From Epiperipatus broadwayi (taxonomy: Eukaryota > Onychophora > Udeonychophora > Euonychophora > Peripatidae), in contig JAQFVV010006215.1 in the NCBI GenBank assembly GCA_028023455.1, positions 1,188,580 to 1,252,579 on the forward strand: a stretch of DNA of 64,000 bases, in the 5' to 3' direction. The notes under the pieces are model-generated. The model did no database searches, was not told where the DNA came from, and saw only the letters and a list, made by a program, of their open reading frames with translations. A program made the position numbers and the translations under genes. How positions within the stretch are numbered: the first letter of the stretch is position 1; every line of letters begins with the position of its first letter. Shown one piece after another: positions 33,142 to 43,225 of the stretch.

Positions 33142-33377
33142 CTGAGAGCACTGCATCTAGATCTTAGGATCTAATGCAAGGTTATTAAAGAACCAAAGAC
33201 ACCAAAGGTATGGGTAAACTGAACTGAGTTCAGACCCATATGACTATATAAGCTAATGAGCTTAGATTGAAAATATTGTGTTTTCAATTTTATTCTCATA
33301 GTTTTGTAGTTAAATAGAGATAATGGATGGCTGCTGGAGGGTTGCATTAGATCCTAAGATCTAGGTGCAGTGCTCAG

Positions 33378-33436
33378 ATCCAAGGCTCCTCATTGACGAA
33401 GGCCATGAACCGGAAACTAGTCTGCGGATATTGGAT
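33378..33436 (+). ncRNA. Hammerhead-like motif, family B
   Basis: TTGACGA (first base changed), GAAACTAGTC, TGCGGA, TTGGAT. Stem II partly eroded (CATGAACCG). Confidence 0.55.
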
Positions 33437-33601
33437 GAGTAGGCACTAGATAGGGATTTTATGCTCAAGCCTTCTGGCATCCATTGATTACTCTGGCTTG
33501 CACTGAGGGAACTGCTATATGAAGAGTTTTGACTGTTTTAATAAGTTATGAGAAAACATAAGAAATAGTGATCATGTGATGTTTAATGGAAAAATAATAT
33601 T

Positions 33602-33917
33602 GGTAAATGGATTTTTAATAAAGTCTAGGTAATCAATTGGCTCATTCTTTATAAATGTATAAAATCATATTTTCCAGTAATAATATTATAATTTATAGGC
33701 ATTATATAAACATTAAAATTTTTAATAGACTGTTCTGTCAATTTCTTTATTTTTTATCTATGAACATTATATAATCATTATATAAATATTTAAAAATCAT
33801 TATTGAATGATTAGCTTAATTAGCAATGGAAGCATTTTAAAAACAAAATACTAACTTTATTAAAGAAATTAATAATTATCTAAATTTATTCCTAGGTCTT
33901 GAATTCCATGTAATGAA
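33602..33917. other. AT-rich spacer
   Basis: Nothing recognisable. Confidence 0.4.
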
Positions 33918-34159
33918 TATAGTATGGTAAATCAGGCAAAACTCACTATACGTATTACCACACACAGCAAGCTAGAGTAATCAATGGATGCCAGAAGGCT
34001 TGTGCATAAAATCCCCATCTAGTGCCTACTCATCCAATATCCTCAGACTAGTTTCTGGCTTGTGGCCTTCATCAATGAGGAGCCTTGGATCTGAGAGCAC
34101 TGCACTAAGATCTTAGGATCATAAGAAGTGGTGGTCATGTGATGTTTATAGTATGGTAA
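33918..34159 (-). mobile_element. Family B monomer (216 bp) with 13-bp target-site duplication
   Basis: TATAGTATGGTAA occurs at 33918-33930 and 34147-34159. The insert, read on the minus strand, starts AACATCACATGACCACC, has one ribozyme motif, and ends GTGAGTTTTGCCTGAT. With the 20.6-kb copy this fixes the monomer at 216-219 bp. Confidence 0.83.
34032..34090 (-). ncRNA. Hammerhead-like motif, family B
   Basis: TTGATGA (34069-34075), stem II GGC/GCC, GAAACTAGTC, TGAGGA, TTGGAT with ATCCAA opposite. Single C to T core change. Confidence 0.62.
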
Positions 34160-35221
34160 TATTATAATCATTATATTATGAGACTCTTTCAGACTCTTTA
34201 AGAATCATTCCTAAATGTTATGTTCTTAGATTTATTAATGTAGAGATTTTATACAAATTTAATGTTAAAATTATCATTTTGTTATAACTTTTTATTTCAA
34301 GACATACACTATAATCTCATGAATAAGGACTAATAAAAAAGTAAATGATCTTCAAGATGCATTTCTTACTAAATCAGCACTCTTCAGTTGGTCCAGATCA
34401 CAATCTATTAAATGATTAGCAATAGTCAATAAGATATTTATGTGAGAGAATAGTGTCACAGTGTGAAAACAGGAATATTAGCATCTTTAGATTAAACTGT
34501 AATAATTTATTAAAAATTATGTAATGTGGTATTAATGTGATATTTATTTTTGTTTTTAGTAATATAAAACTTTGTACTATAGCACTTGTAACGATTTTAT
34601 ATATTTATTTAATAATAAACACAAAATTTTATTATGTTTATTATATGCGTGATAAAATCATATTAAACTCTTTCAGTCAGACGACAAATCAAAACTTTAT
34701 AATATTTTCTTTTTAAAGAATACTGCATTGTGCAGAAAATCAATACTTCAGTAGAATTAAAAATAGCTAGCTATTCAAATATAGATATTTGCGCACTCTT
34801 GTGAAAACTTTCATCCTAAAAATCAGTTGGTTTTATATAATTTTAAAGTTGTTAATATATATAAAAAAATCTTTATTGGTTAATAAATGTTTAAATATTA
34901 AATCTAAATTGTATTATTACACAATTAAAAAAATAACTGAAGATTGCAAAACAAATATAAAAATAAACATTAGTTACATTAAATAAATAGAGCAAACAAA
35001 TAAAAAGAAACGATATGTTGTGTTTCGATGTATGAAAAGAATAAATAATACAGTAACCTTAAAATGAAATAACAAAAATGATTGCAAACTAGAAAAAGGA
35101 AAAAAATGTGAAAAAAATATTTACTGAAAATAAAAGTAAAAAGTTTAATATGTCAGAAACATAATAGTTTTACACCATCACCCCACCCCCAGAAAGAAAG
35201 AAGAAAAAAATGGCAGTATAA
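34160..35221. other. AT-rich spacer with a family A ribozyme fragment
   Basis: 34365-34410 holds a lone piece of family A on the minus strand (ACCAA, CTGAAGA, GTGCT, GAAA). The rest is unrecognised. Confidence 0.45.
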
Positions 35222-35630
35222 AAATAATAATATGTATTAAATGGATTATGTCCTGTACATGTGGGGTTCAGATTGACCTTAGGTCAACATGGGTGTGACA
35301 AGAATCTCGGCCTCAAGGTGGCCTTCGAGCATTCCATCATCAGATTTTCATTTGGATGGACGGTTGAAGAGTTGGAGTGTGTAGTAGATTGGAGCATGTC
35401 CATTAAAGTATGAAGATTGTCTATCTTAATATATATCTGAGCACTTATAGTATATATGTGTGGGAGATGATAATCTGGACCAACTGATGATTGCTGGTTT
35501 AGCATGAAATACGTATATTGGTGATTATTTATCTTTTCAGCATATATGTGCTTGAGTGTATCAGTGTTATTAGATAGAGTGGAGAGTGATGGATCATCTG
35601 AAAGTCTGTGCTCATATACCCTATATATTA
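35222..35630 (+). mobile_element. Family A copy, near full length
   Basis: Plus orientation for the ribozyme: ATGGATTATGTCCTG block, TTAGGTCAACATGGG, GAAGAGTTGGAG, ribozyme, TATTTATCTTTTC, and the GCTCATATACCCTATA end. Confidence 0.78.
35479..35522 (+). ncRNA. Hammerhead ribozyme motif, family A reference copy
   Basis: ACCAA (35479-35483), CTGATGA (35484-35490), stem II TTGCT-GGTTT-AGCAT, GAAA (35506-35509), palindromic stem III ATACGTAT, A at the cleavage position, TTGGT (35518-35522). A second stem I helix is GATAAT upstream with ATTATT downstream, separated by a CTGG/G internal loop. All invariant core bases match the hammerhead consensus. The base of stem II is a T-T mismatch. Confidence 0.74.
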
Positions 35631-35734
35631 ATAATAATTTTCTTAAGTATAGATTTTAATTGGATTATTCAATTGTTAATAGATTAGATAGATTTTTTTA
35701 ACTATAAATATTTGAAATAAAATTGGAGTGTGTA

Positions 35735-35995
35735 GTAGAACGAAGACTGTCCATTAAAGTATAAGGTTTGGCTATCTTAATATATATATATCTGAGCACT
35801 TATAGCATATATGTGTAGAGATGGTAATCTGGACCAACTGATGATTGCTGGTTTGGCATGAAATACGTATATTGGTGATTATTTATCTTTTCAATATATA
35901 TGTGTTCAAGTGTATCAGTGTTATGAGATAGAGTGGAGAATGGTGAGTGGTGTGGAAGTCTGTGCTCATATACCCTATATATTACACATATAGAC
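35735..35995 (+). mobile_element. Family A copy, partial
   Basis: Begins in the GAAGACTGTCCATTAAAG region and runs to the CTCATATACCCTATA end. Lacks the 3' third of the unit. Confidence 0.75.
35833..35876 (+). ncRNA. Hammerhead-like motif, family A
   Basis: ACCAA, CTGATGA (35838-35844), TTGCT-GGTTT-GGCAT, GAAA, ATACGTAT, A, TTGGT. One stem II mismatch added. Confidence 0.66.
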
Positions 35996-36178
35996 ACAGG
36001 TTCAGTTAAAACATTTTATAATAGATAAAATTAAAATTTCTCAACTAAAATATTAAAGAAATTAGTGAAATAATATAAAAAGAATATTCTTTCAATAATT
36101 ATAATTTTATTGGGAAATTTTTTTTCTAAGCTTAATAAAGTCTCAAAGTATTAACTCTTTTCATAAACCTATGTAATT

Positions 36179-37278
36179 CTTAAGCACTTGTTGACTTCGA
36201 GTTCTGATGAGAAGGTATAATAAACATAAACTAATTAAATGTATTAAGCCAGCTTTCTGCAAAACACTGCCAGAATCATAGTGCTAAGTAAAGTTATGCA
36301 ATACATGTGTGTTTATATAATTGAAGTGATGTACTATGTAAATGAGGCATAATATGCAAATAAGGTAATTAGATATTCCATTTTTTAGACAATGGAACAC
36401 ATCACCAAAACTCTACATAAATAAAGTGAGCCATTCATCCTATGTCAAAAGTCCCAAAATAACACAAACAGGCTGGCTTTATATATTTCTTATATAGAAA
36501 CAAAAATATATGCAAGTATGAAGCAGATAGAAAGAACAACATTGATGCATACATTAATGATCTAATAGGGCTTGGTTATAATCATAACACCCTTATTAAA
36601 ACAGTTGAGAAATTTTACACCATTGTAAGTAAAGTTAAAAACATTAATAATATGTCTAAAGTATGAATAAATCTTTACATCACTCATATTGCAAAAACCT
36701 TATGAACATTTGTGCTAACACATAGTAAGCTTTAGATTGTTGCCTTCTCTTAATAATTTGTTGAACAATACTAAAGACAAGATACAGGTAGAGCATGCTT
36801 TTCAAGTGATCTATAAAATTGCATATACTAACCCTTCCTGCAGCTCTCTGTATTATGGTAAATCTCTTGCAAATAGATCTATAAGAATCACCCAACAAGC
36901 TTATTTGTACAATAGAACTAAGCAAAAGACTGAATATGGATCAATCTTCCTTGAACATGAATGAACCACTGGTCATAGTTTGTTCTGAAAGAGATAATAG
37001 GAATAAAAAATACAAAGAGGTGTGAGCAATTGCAAAAGATCCATATCCCAATTCAAGTATAAAATTGTCTGAAAAATGGAATATTTAATTGCCTTATTTG
37101 CATATTGTACCTCATTTACATATTACATCACATCAATTATGTAAGTAAACCTGTACTGCATAACTATACTCAGCATTATGATTCTGGCAGTGTTTTTCCA
37201 AAAGCTGGTTCAGTGCATTTAATTAGTTTATGTTTATTATTCCTTTTCACCAGAACTCTAAGTCAACAAGTGCTTAAG
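36179..37278 (+). mobile_element. Penelope-like element remnant flanked by inverted long repeats
   Basis: Arms 36179-36381 and 37077-37278 are inverted ~200-bp copies (TTAAGCACTTGTTGACTT... TGCAAATAAGG and inverse) with some divergence. Between them lies a decayed reading frame with PLE features. Inverted terminal repeats around an RT plus GIY-YIG ORF are characteristic of Penelope-like elements; most of the RT is deleted here. Confidence 0.66.
36487..36963 (+). pseudogene. Penelope-like RT thumb and GIY-YIG endonuclease remnant
   Basis: Read in the frame of the ATG at 36737. The first part resembles the PLE RT thumb: YEADRKNNIDAYIND, LGYNHNTLIKTVEKF. Three stops follow in a decayed linker (36664-36735), then LNNLLNNTKDKI, the GIY half as VIYKIAY (36806-36826), the YIG half as YYG (36851-36859), an arginine helix, and the end at 36962. 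The enzyme would reverse transcribe and cut target DNA. Numerous stops and the missing RT palm make it a pseudogene. The family call rests on motif order, not on a search. Confidence 0.62.
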
Positions 37279-37370
37279 ATTTATAAAATACAGGTAAAAT
37301 GTGATGAAAACTTGCTTGATATATCTTAACTAATTATATATAAAAAAAATTTTTTTTAAAGAAAAACCAC

Positions 37371-37640
37371 TTCTCTTAATGTCCTTTTCACATTATTTTA
37401 TTTAATTTATGACAGTTTTGACTAATTAGCAGTCATCTTCAGATCTAAAAAACAATTGTATCACAATTATCTTTTATGTAAGCATGCAATAACCTCATTT
37501 AATATACATATACAATACATATGAAAAAAACAAAAACAATTGTAATGTAATTGTTTTTAGATCTGAAAAAATTCTTAGTCAGTCAAAACTATCATAAATA
37601 AAATAAAGCATTGTGGAAAGTACATTAATTGAAGTATATT
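37371..37640 (-). mobile_element. Palindromic element with CTGAAGA-type ribozyme-like motif
   Basis: Arms about 37376-37450 and 37555-37630 are inverted copies (TTATTTTATTTA-TTATGA, AGTTTTGACT, AGATCT). The minus strand of the left arm reads CTGAAGA (37436-37442), T, stem GACT/AGTC, AAAAC, TGTC (37411-37413 is GAC). Same layout as the 62.5-kb element. Confidence 0.5.
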
Positions 37641-38685
37641 CTTTGTAAAGATTTGATAGAATCAATGCAGTGAGAGTGGAAGAAATCGTATTGGAAAAAT
37701 TATAATAACACTAATTAAACAGATTTTTCTCTTTTTTTTAATTGCATTTTTCCCCTCTCTATTAAAATTACAAATATGCATCTCACCATTTAAATTCATG
37801 GAAAGTCAAAATTGTATGATTTATTATTAAAATCTTTTATTGTTAATGCCAGCAATTCAGTGTAATAATCTTTGTAATCATTTGACTATTTTTAACAAGA
37901 TAAAACTTTTATATTATTTATGATGCATAAATATGTAATTTTGTGTTGTCTATCAGAATTGACTTTTAGTGCTCATAAGATCAACATTTAGCCAGGATGA
38001 CTCACTGAAAGGCACATTATTCAATGTGATGATAACATTCATCAACTCATTTCTGGCCATACTTTTCATTTATTATCATCAACCTTTCTTGTATCAAAAT
38101 ATAATGACTTTAACTTGGTAATTTGCACTTCAAGCAAGAGTTCATATATAATCAGGTCAAATATCCACTTATTTGTTTTTGTAGCAGTTTATGAAATTCT
38201 CAGAAGTCTTTGTGAGTACCACAGTGTCAACAAACTATATCATTGTATTAATTGATTCTATAAATAAAATACTAAATAATGGATGTTTATTGTTAGATTA
38301 CTTTTTATCATTATAAATTCATTTTTTCCTACAATGGAAAATTAATAAACTCATATGGATCTCAATCCTCCATCATATCTTAAAATCATCTATGACAACA
38401 TTCTATCATTTTTTCCTGTTATAAATAATTGGTCTACTTGTTGAGATATTTAAAGTTTTTAAAAAAATCATGTGCATTGTATTCATTATAAATGTTTTAT
38501 GTATATTATGTTTGATATTATATATCTCATAGAAGATATAATCCATGCTTCACTTCTATTTGGTTTAATTTTTTCCGTAATCAAGAAAATCAGTTTTCAT
38601 ATGTTGGATATTTTCTCATGTTTTAATTATTTGTGCCTTAGTTATAATTGTAGAATATATGTCAAAATATATAATATGTTAAGTT
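37641..38685. other. AT-rich spacer
   Basis: Nothing recognisable. Confidence 0.4.
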
Positions 38686-38791
38686 TTAAAATAGGCAAAA
38701 CTCTTCATATAGTAGTGCCACTCAGTGCAAGCCAGAATAATCAATGGATGCCAGAAGGTTTGTGCATAAAATTCCTATCTAGTGCCTACTC

Positions 38792-38850
38792 ATCCAATAT
38801 CCCCAGACTAGTTTCTAACTTGTGGCTTTCGTCAGTGAGAAGCTTTGGGT
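38792..38850 (-). ncRNA. Hammerhead-like motif, family B
   Basis: CTGACGA (38829-38835), stem II AGCC-ACAAG-type with one mismatch, GAAACTAGTC, TGGGGA, TTGGAT. Core intact. Confidence 0.62.
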
Positions 38851-38890
38851 CTGAGAACATTGCACATAGATCTTGGTGCAGTGCTCTCAG

Positions 38891-38949
38891 ATCCAACTTT
38901 CCTCACTGATAAAAGTCACAAGCTAGAAACTAGTCTGGGGATATTAGAT
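38891..38949 (+). ncRNA. Hammerhead-like motif, family B
   Basis: ATCCAA, CTGATAA (G to A), GAAACTAGTC, TGGGGA, TTAGAT. Confidence 0.55.
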
Positions 38950-39055
38950 GAGTAGACACTAGATAGGAATTGTATGCACAAGTCTTATGGCATCCATTCA
39001 TTACTCTGGCTTGCACTGAGTGGCACTACTCTGGGGAGAGTTTTGTCTATTTTAA

Positions 39056-40120
39056 TAACATGGAAGCAATCAATCATTTCAGAACAAGTATTATAGCAAA
39101 TTTTAATAATACTTATATTTTGTTTTACCAATAATAACATCACATTGCCTCTCAAGTGCTTCATATCTGTTTCCAATAGCAGTTATTTTTATCTTATTAT
39201 AGAGTCATCTACTATAAGCTTCAATAACAGATAAAGACCAGGTGATAATATATACTACTATAAAATCTGATCTCCAGGCTGACCAGTTTTGACTTTTGTT
39301 TTTATCAGAGTACTTGGAACTAATATTCTTGAGCACCTGGAAGTTTCCTTTTACACTATTCAAGTTAATCTAAAATTAAAAAACTAAATTCAAACCTAGG
39401 CTAACTTACTTATATAAGTACATAAGATTTGAAACCAAATCAGTTTCTAGTCTTTTTGAGATTTTAGTTTTATAAAAACTGTAGCTCTTCCCATATTTTA
39501 GATAGAAAGATTAATAATAACATCACATTATCTCTTATATGCTTACTATATGTTTTCATCAAATCATATTATTTAGTGGCATACTCATCTATATAAAAAG
39601 CAAGAATACTTGATTAAATTTGAACCTAATGTCTTATAAACAAAATAGACTAATTACTTTGATTAAAAATGAATTACCTTCATTAAAAACAATTTATTAT
39701 AAGAAATATGTATTATGCATTACATCTAATAATATTAAAACAAATTTAAATAATAAAATCATTAAAACAGAGGCATTAACATCTACTCAGATAGATATAC
39801 CATCAATCAACACAAATAACTTATTATTCATGAATTTACCAGTGACTGTTTCAATAATTCTCAATTTTATAAAAAGTACTAAATAAATTAAATAAAAATT
39901 TCTATCTTTACTTATTTATTATACTATTGTGGCAGCCATTTTCTTGTTTTGATCACCTGCTGATATTGTTATGATTCAAGAACCATAATTTCTGATGATA
40001 AAATTACTTCTGTAAAAATCAAAATTTTTATTTTTTTTAATTCACAGTGTAATTCTCATCATAAGAAGAATAAAAAAAAGATTAGTAATTAATTTATAGA
40101 GCACACAGAAAGCTTATGTA
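39056..40120. other. AT-rich spacer
   Basis: Nothing recognisable; an 88-codon ORF at 39620-39886 has only Asn/Ile/Thr-rich filler-like composition. Confidence 0.4.
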
Positions 40121-40908
40121 AATAGTCTGAACAGGCATTAACCTGTATTCGATGCACCTTAAAATTTGCAATAATCAAGCATATTTTGTCGATAGAGGGA
40201 TCTTCCAAACCATGACACAAGATAGTGACTTTTATAAAGATAAGAGTGGTGGTCTTATCTTTAACCTAAATGTCCATTTATATAGGTGAATCTGAAGCAT
40301 CTTGATTTGGAAGTGTGAAGTAGTTGTTTTCTCCATTGTTTAAATTCACTATTTCTTTTACAAATTAACTTATGCGAACTCTTGCGATTTACAGCAAGTT
40401 AATATTACGATCTTACTGTTGGAAATTCTATAAACTATTGAAAAGTAATTAATTTATAGAGTGCATAGAAGGCTTATGTAAATAGTCTAAACAGGTCCTA
40501 ACCTGTATTCAATGCGCTTTAAAATTTGCAATAATAGAACCTGATCAGACTATTTACATAAGCTTTCTGTGCGCTCTATAAATTAATTACTTTTCAATAG
40601 TTTATAGAATTTCCAACAGTAAGATTGTAATATTAACTTGCTGTAAATCGCAAGGTTTTGTGTAAGTTAATTTGTAAAGGAAATAGTGGATTTAAACAGT
40701 GGAGAAAACAACTACTTCACACTTCCAAATCAAGATGCTTCATATTCGCCTATATAAACAGACATTTAGGTTAAAAATAAGATGGCCACTCTTATCTTTA
40801 TAAAAGTCACTATCTTTTGTCGTGGTTTGAAAGATCTCTCTATTGGCAAAATATTGCAAATTTTAAAGCGCATTGAATACAGGTTAGGGCCTCTTCAGAC
40901 TATTTTAA
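40121..40908. mobile_element. Foldback element with ~380-bp inverted arms
   Basis: Left arm 40121-40520 and right arm 40540-40908 are inverted copies (TAGTCTGAACAGG, TTAACCTGTATTCGATGC, TTTAAAATTTGCAATA, the CTTGATTTGGAAGTGTGAAG block, TAACTTGCTGTAAATCGC). The terminal TTAACCTGTATTC motif recurs once more near the centre (40500) and a stray ATTAATTTATAGAGCACAC lies just outside at 40088, suggesting nested insertion or fold-back synthesis. No ORF or ribozyme core. Confidence 0.75.
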
Positions 40909-41699
40909 AAAAAGAGTAGTAAAATTCTTTAAAAGAAAGGGAATCTGTTGATATTCTTACATATGAGTATGTGAATACAAAAGTTATAACCATATTAGGT
41001 ATTTAATATATTACAGAGCTACATCTTATAATATTATAAATAAGAGCATTTACCCACTCTCTATATCTTAATTTAATTAATATGTAACATATAACATTCA
41101 AATTTAGAACTAGGAACTATAATGATACTGGACTTACACTTCTGGCTTTTAGGTGGTCTTTTTTGAATTTGGTGAAGATCAAAATTTATTAATTATCAAT
41201 TATATTGCTTTATTTATTGGATAGATAAAAAAAATTATAATCAATTTCATTTTTAATAAGTACTTGTTAACTATAATGCATCACTATTAATAATTGTGTT
41301 GATTCATGTTTTCCACTCTGAAAAAGCAAGTCAAATTTTTTTAATATAAATTAAGATTCAAGTTTATTTTGGTTTTGGGATATTAAAACTTGGAACAATG
41401 AATGAGGAGTTTTTAATGAAAGGACTCTTGTAAACCTTATGATTATCAAAGTTTTCAGTTTAAAATTTGGATTTATATAACATCTTATATAGTTAAATAT
41501 TGAATTAATAGAAAATGGTTAAATATTTTCATTCATAATAGAAGATATATGTGACTATGTTTTCACTTGGTTTATTATAACTACATTATGGTAGTTTTAT
41601 TTTGTGCTAATTATTTTTTATTAATCTTTGAATGTGTATAATATTTAAATTGAATTATATCTTAAGTGTGTATATTCTATATATATATAATTTAACTGA
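40909..41699. other. AT-rich spacer
   Basis: Nothing recognisable. Confidence 0.4.
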
Positions 41700-42357
41700 A
41701 ATACACAGGCTTATTATATACCTGTATCTATATATGTAACATATAGGGTACATGAGCACAGACTTTCACACGACCCACCACTCTTCACACTATCTCATAA
41801 CACTGATATACTTGAACACATATATGTTGAAAAGATAAATAATCACCAATATACATATTCCATGCTAAACTAGCAATCATCAGTTGGTCCAGATTGCCAT
41901 CTCCACACATATATGCTATAAGTGCTCAGATATATATTAAGATAGCCAGTCCTCATACTTTAATGGACAGATTTTAATCCATTCCACACTCCAACTCTCA
42001 ACGGTCCATCCAATTGAAAATCTGATGATGGAATGCTCAAAGTCCAACCTGAGGCCGAGATTTTTGTCACGCCCATGTTGACCTAAGGTCAATCTAACCC
42101 CTCATGTACAGGACATAATCCATTTAATACATATACAAGGGATGGGCAGACATCTCTACTATGTAATAACTGAAACACACAGGCTTATTATATACCTGTG
42201 TCTATATATGTAAAATATAGGGTACATGTGCACAGACTGTCACACAACCTATCACTCTCCACACTAGCTCATAACAGTGATACACTTGAACACATATATG
42301 TTGAAAATATAAATAATCATCAATATACGTATTTCATACTAAATCAGCAATCAATTG
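41700..42357 (-). mobile_element. Family A head-to-tail array (474-bp period)
   Basis: The TATAGGGTACATG landmark lies at 41742 and 42216, 474 bp apart. Unit 1 is complete; unit 2 stops inside the ribozyme at ATCAATTGG where an inverted copy begins. Confidence 0.8.
41845..41888 (-). ncRNA. Hammerhead-like motif, family A
   Basis: CTGATGA at 41877-41883 on the minus strand, TTGCT-AGTTT-AGCAT, GGAA instead of GAAA, TTGGT. Confidence 0.58.
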
Positions 42358-42640
42358 GATGGACGGTTGAAGAGTTGGAGTGTGGAGTAGATTGAAACCT
42401 GTTCATTAAAGTATAAAGATTGACTATCTTAATATATATCGGATCACTTATAGCATATATGTGTGGAGATGGTAATCTGGACCAACTGATGATTGCTGGT
42501 TTAGCATGAAATACGTGTATTGGTGATTATTTATCTTTTCAACATATATGTGTTCAAGTGTATCAGTGTTATGAGATAGTGTGGAGAGTGGCGGGTTGTG
42601 TGAAAGTCTGTGCTCATGTACCCTATATATTATATATAAT
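42356..42640 (+). repeat. Family A copy inverted against the array
   Basis: Starts TTGGATGGACGGTTGAAGAG and runs through a complete ribozyme to GCTCATGTACCCTATA. The junction at 42357 is at the ATTGGATGG word that both orientations share, as if strand switching used it. Confidence 0.72.
42481..42524 (+). ncRNA. Hammerhead-like motif, family A
   Basis: ACCAA, CTGATGA (42486-42492), TTGCT-GGTTT-AGCAT, GAAA (42508-42511), TACGTGTA, TTGGT. Core intact. Confidence 0.68.
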
Positions 42641-42959
42641 TTAAATGTATCTGTACAATATATATAATATTTATCACATCTTCTTGTCTATGTTCTTTCA
42701 GCAGTTGCAAAGAATAAGTCACTATGTGACTTTATGTAACGTTCAATATAACTGTTTAAATAGTTGAAGCTGTTATAATAAATAATACACCCTCTTACTT
42801 AGTATTCCATGATACAATAATAAGAAAGTGATTTTACTTTTTTATTTAGTTCTCTTTGTTTATAAAGAAAATTGTCTCGAATAACTAAGGCAGAAGGTGT
42901 AAATATTAATCATTCTAATTATTTATTGTAAGATATTTATTAAAAAGACTGATTCGGAA
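42641..42959. other. AT-rich spacer
   Basis: Nothing recognisable. Confidence 0.4.
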
Positions 42960-43225
42960 TAGTTTGAAGCCTGTCCATTAAAGTATGAAGATTGGCTATC
43001 TTAATATAAAGCTGAGAACTGATTATATATGTGTGTGAGGATGGTAATCTAGACCAACTGATGATTGCTGGTTTAGCATAAAATACGTTTACTGGTGATT
43101 ATTTATTTTTTCAACATGTGTGTGATCAGGTGGGTCAGCAATATGAGATGGCACTGAGAGTAGTGGGTCGTGTGAAAGTCTGAGTTCGAATCTCGCATAT
43201 ATTACATATATAAATGCAGGTTTAA
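42960..43225 (+). mobile_element. Family A copy, older subfamily
   Basis: From AGCCTGTCCATTAAAG to GAGTTCGAATCTCGCATAT; here the B-box-like word GTTCGAATC matches tRNA consensus closely. Differs from other copies downstream of TATTTATTTTTTC (GTGTGATCAGGTGGGTCAGC), a subfamily shared with 45.6 kb. Confidence 0.72.
43053..43096 (+). ncRNA. Hammerhead-like motif, family A
   Basis: ACCAA, CTGATGA (43058-43064), TTGCT-GGTTT-AGCAT, AAAA for GAAA, TACGTTTA, CTGGT. Confidence 0.58.

Larger units (their letters stand above)
32986..33601. mobile_element. Family B inverted dimer (596 bp) with 10-bp duplication
   Basis: AAATAATATT occurs at 32986-32995 and 33592-33601. Inside: a left arm with a minus-strand ribozyme motif, the middle block (CCAAAGACACC...TTCTCATAGTTTTG), a right arm with a plus-strand motif, and the CATGTGATGTTTAATGG terminus on one side only. 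The duplication shows the dimer moved as a single unit. Confidence 0.8.
38686..39055. mobile_element. Family B inverted dimer, compact form (~370 bp)
   Basis: Two family B arms meet at about 38873 with no middle block. Ends read TTAAGTTTTAAAATAGGC and TCTATTTTAATAAC, themselves inverted. No clear target duplication. A 145-codon ORF across it is a chance reading. Confidence 0.75.

Noticed and set aside
38472-38909. 145-codon plus-strand ORF
   Set aside because: Runs from random AT-rich DNA into a family B inverted dimer; no domain, no conservation between copies.
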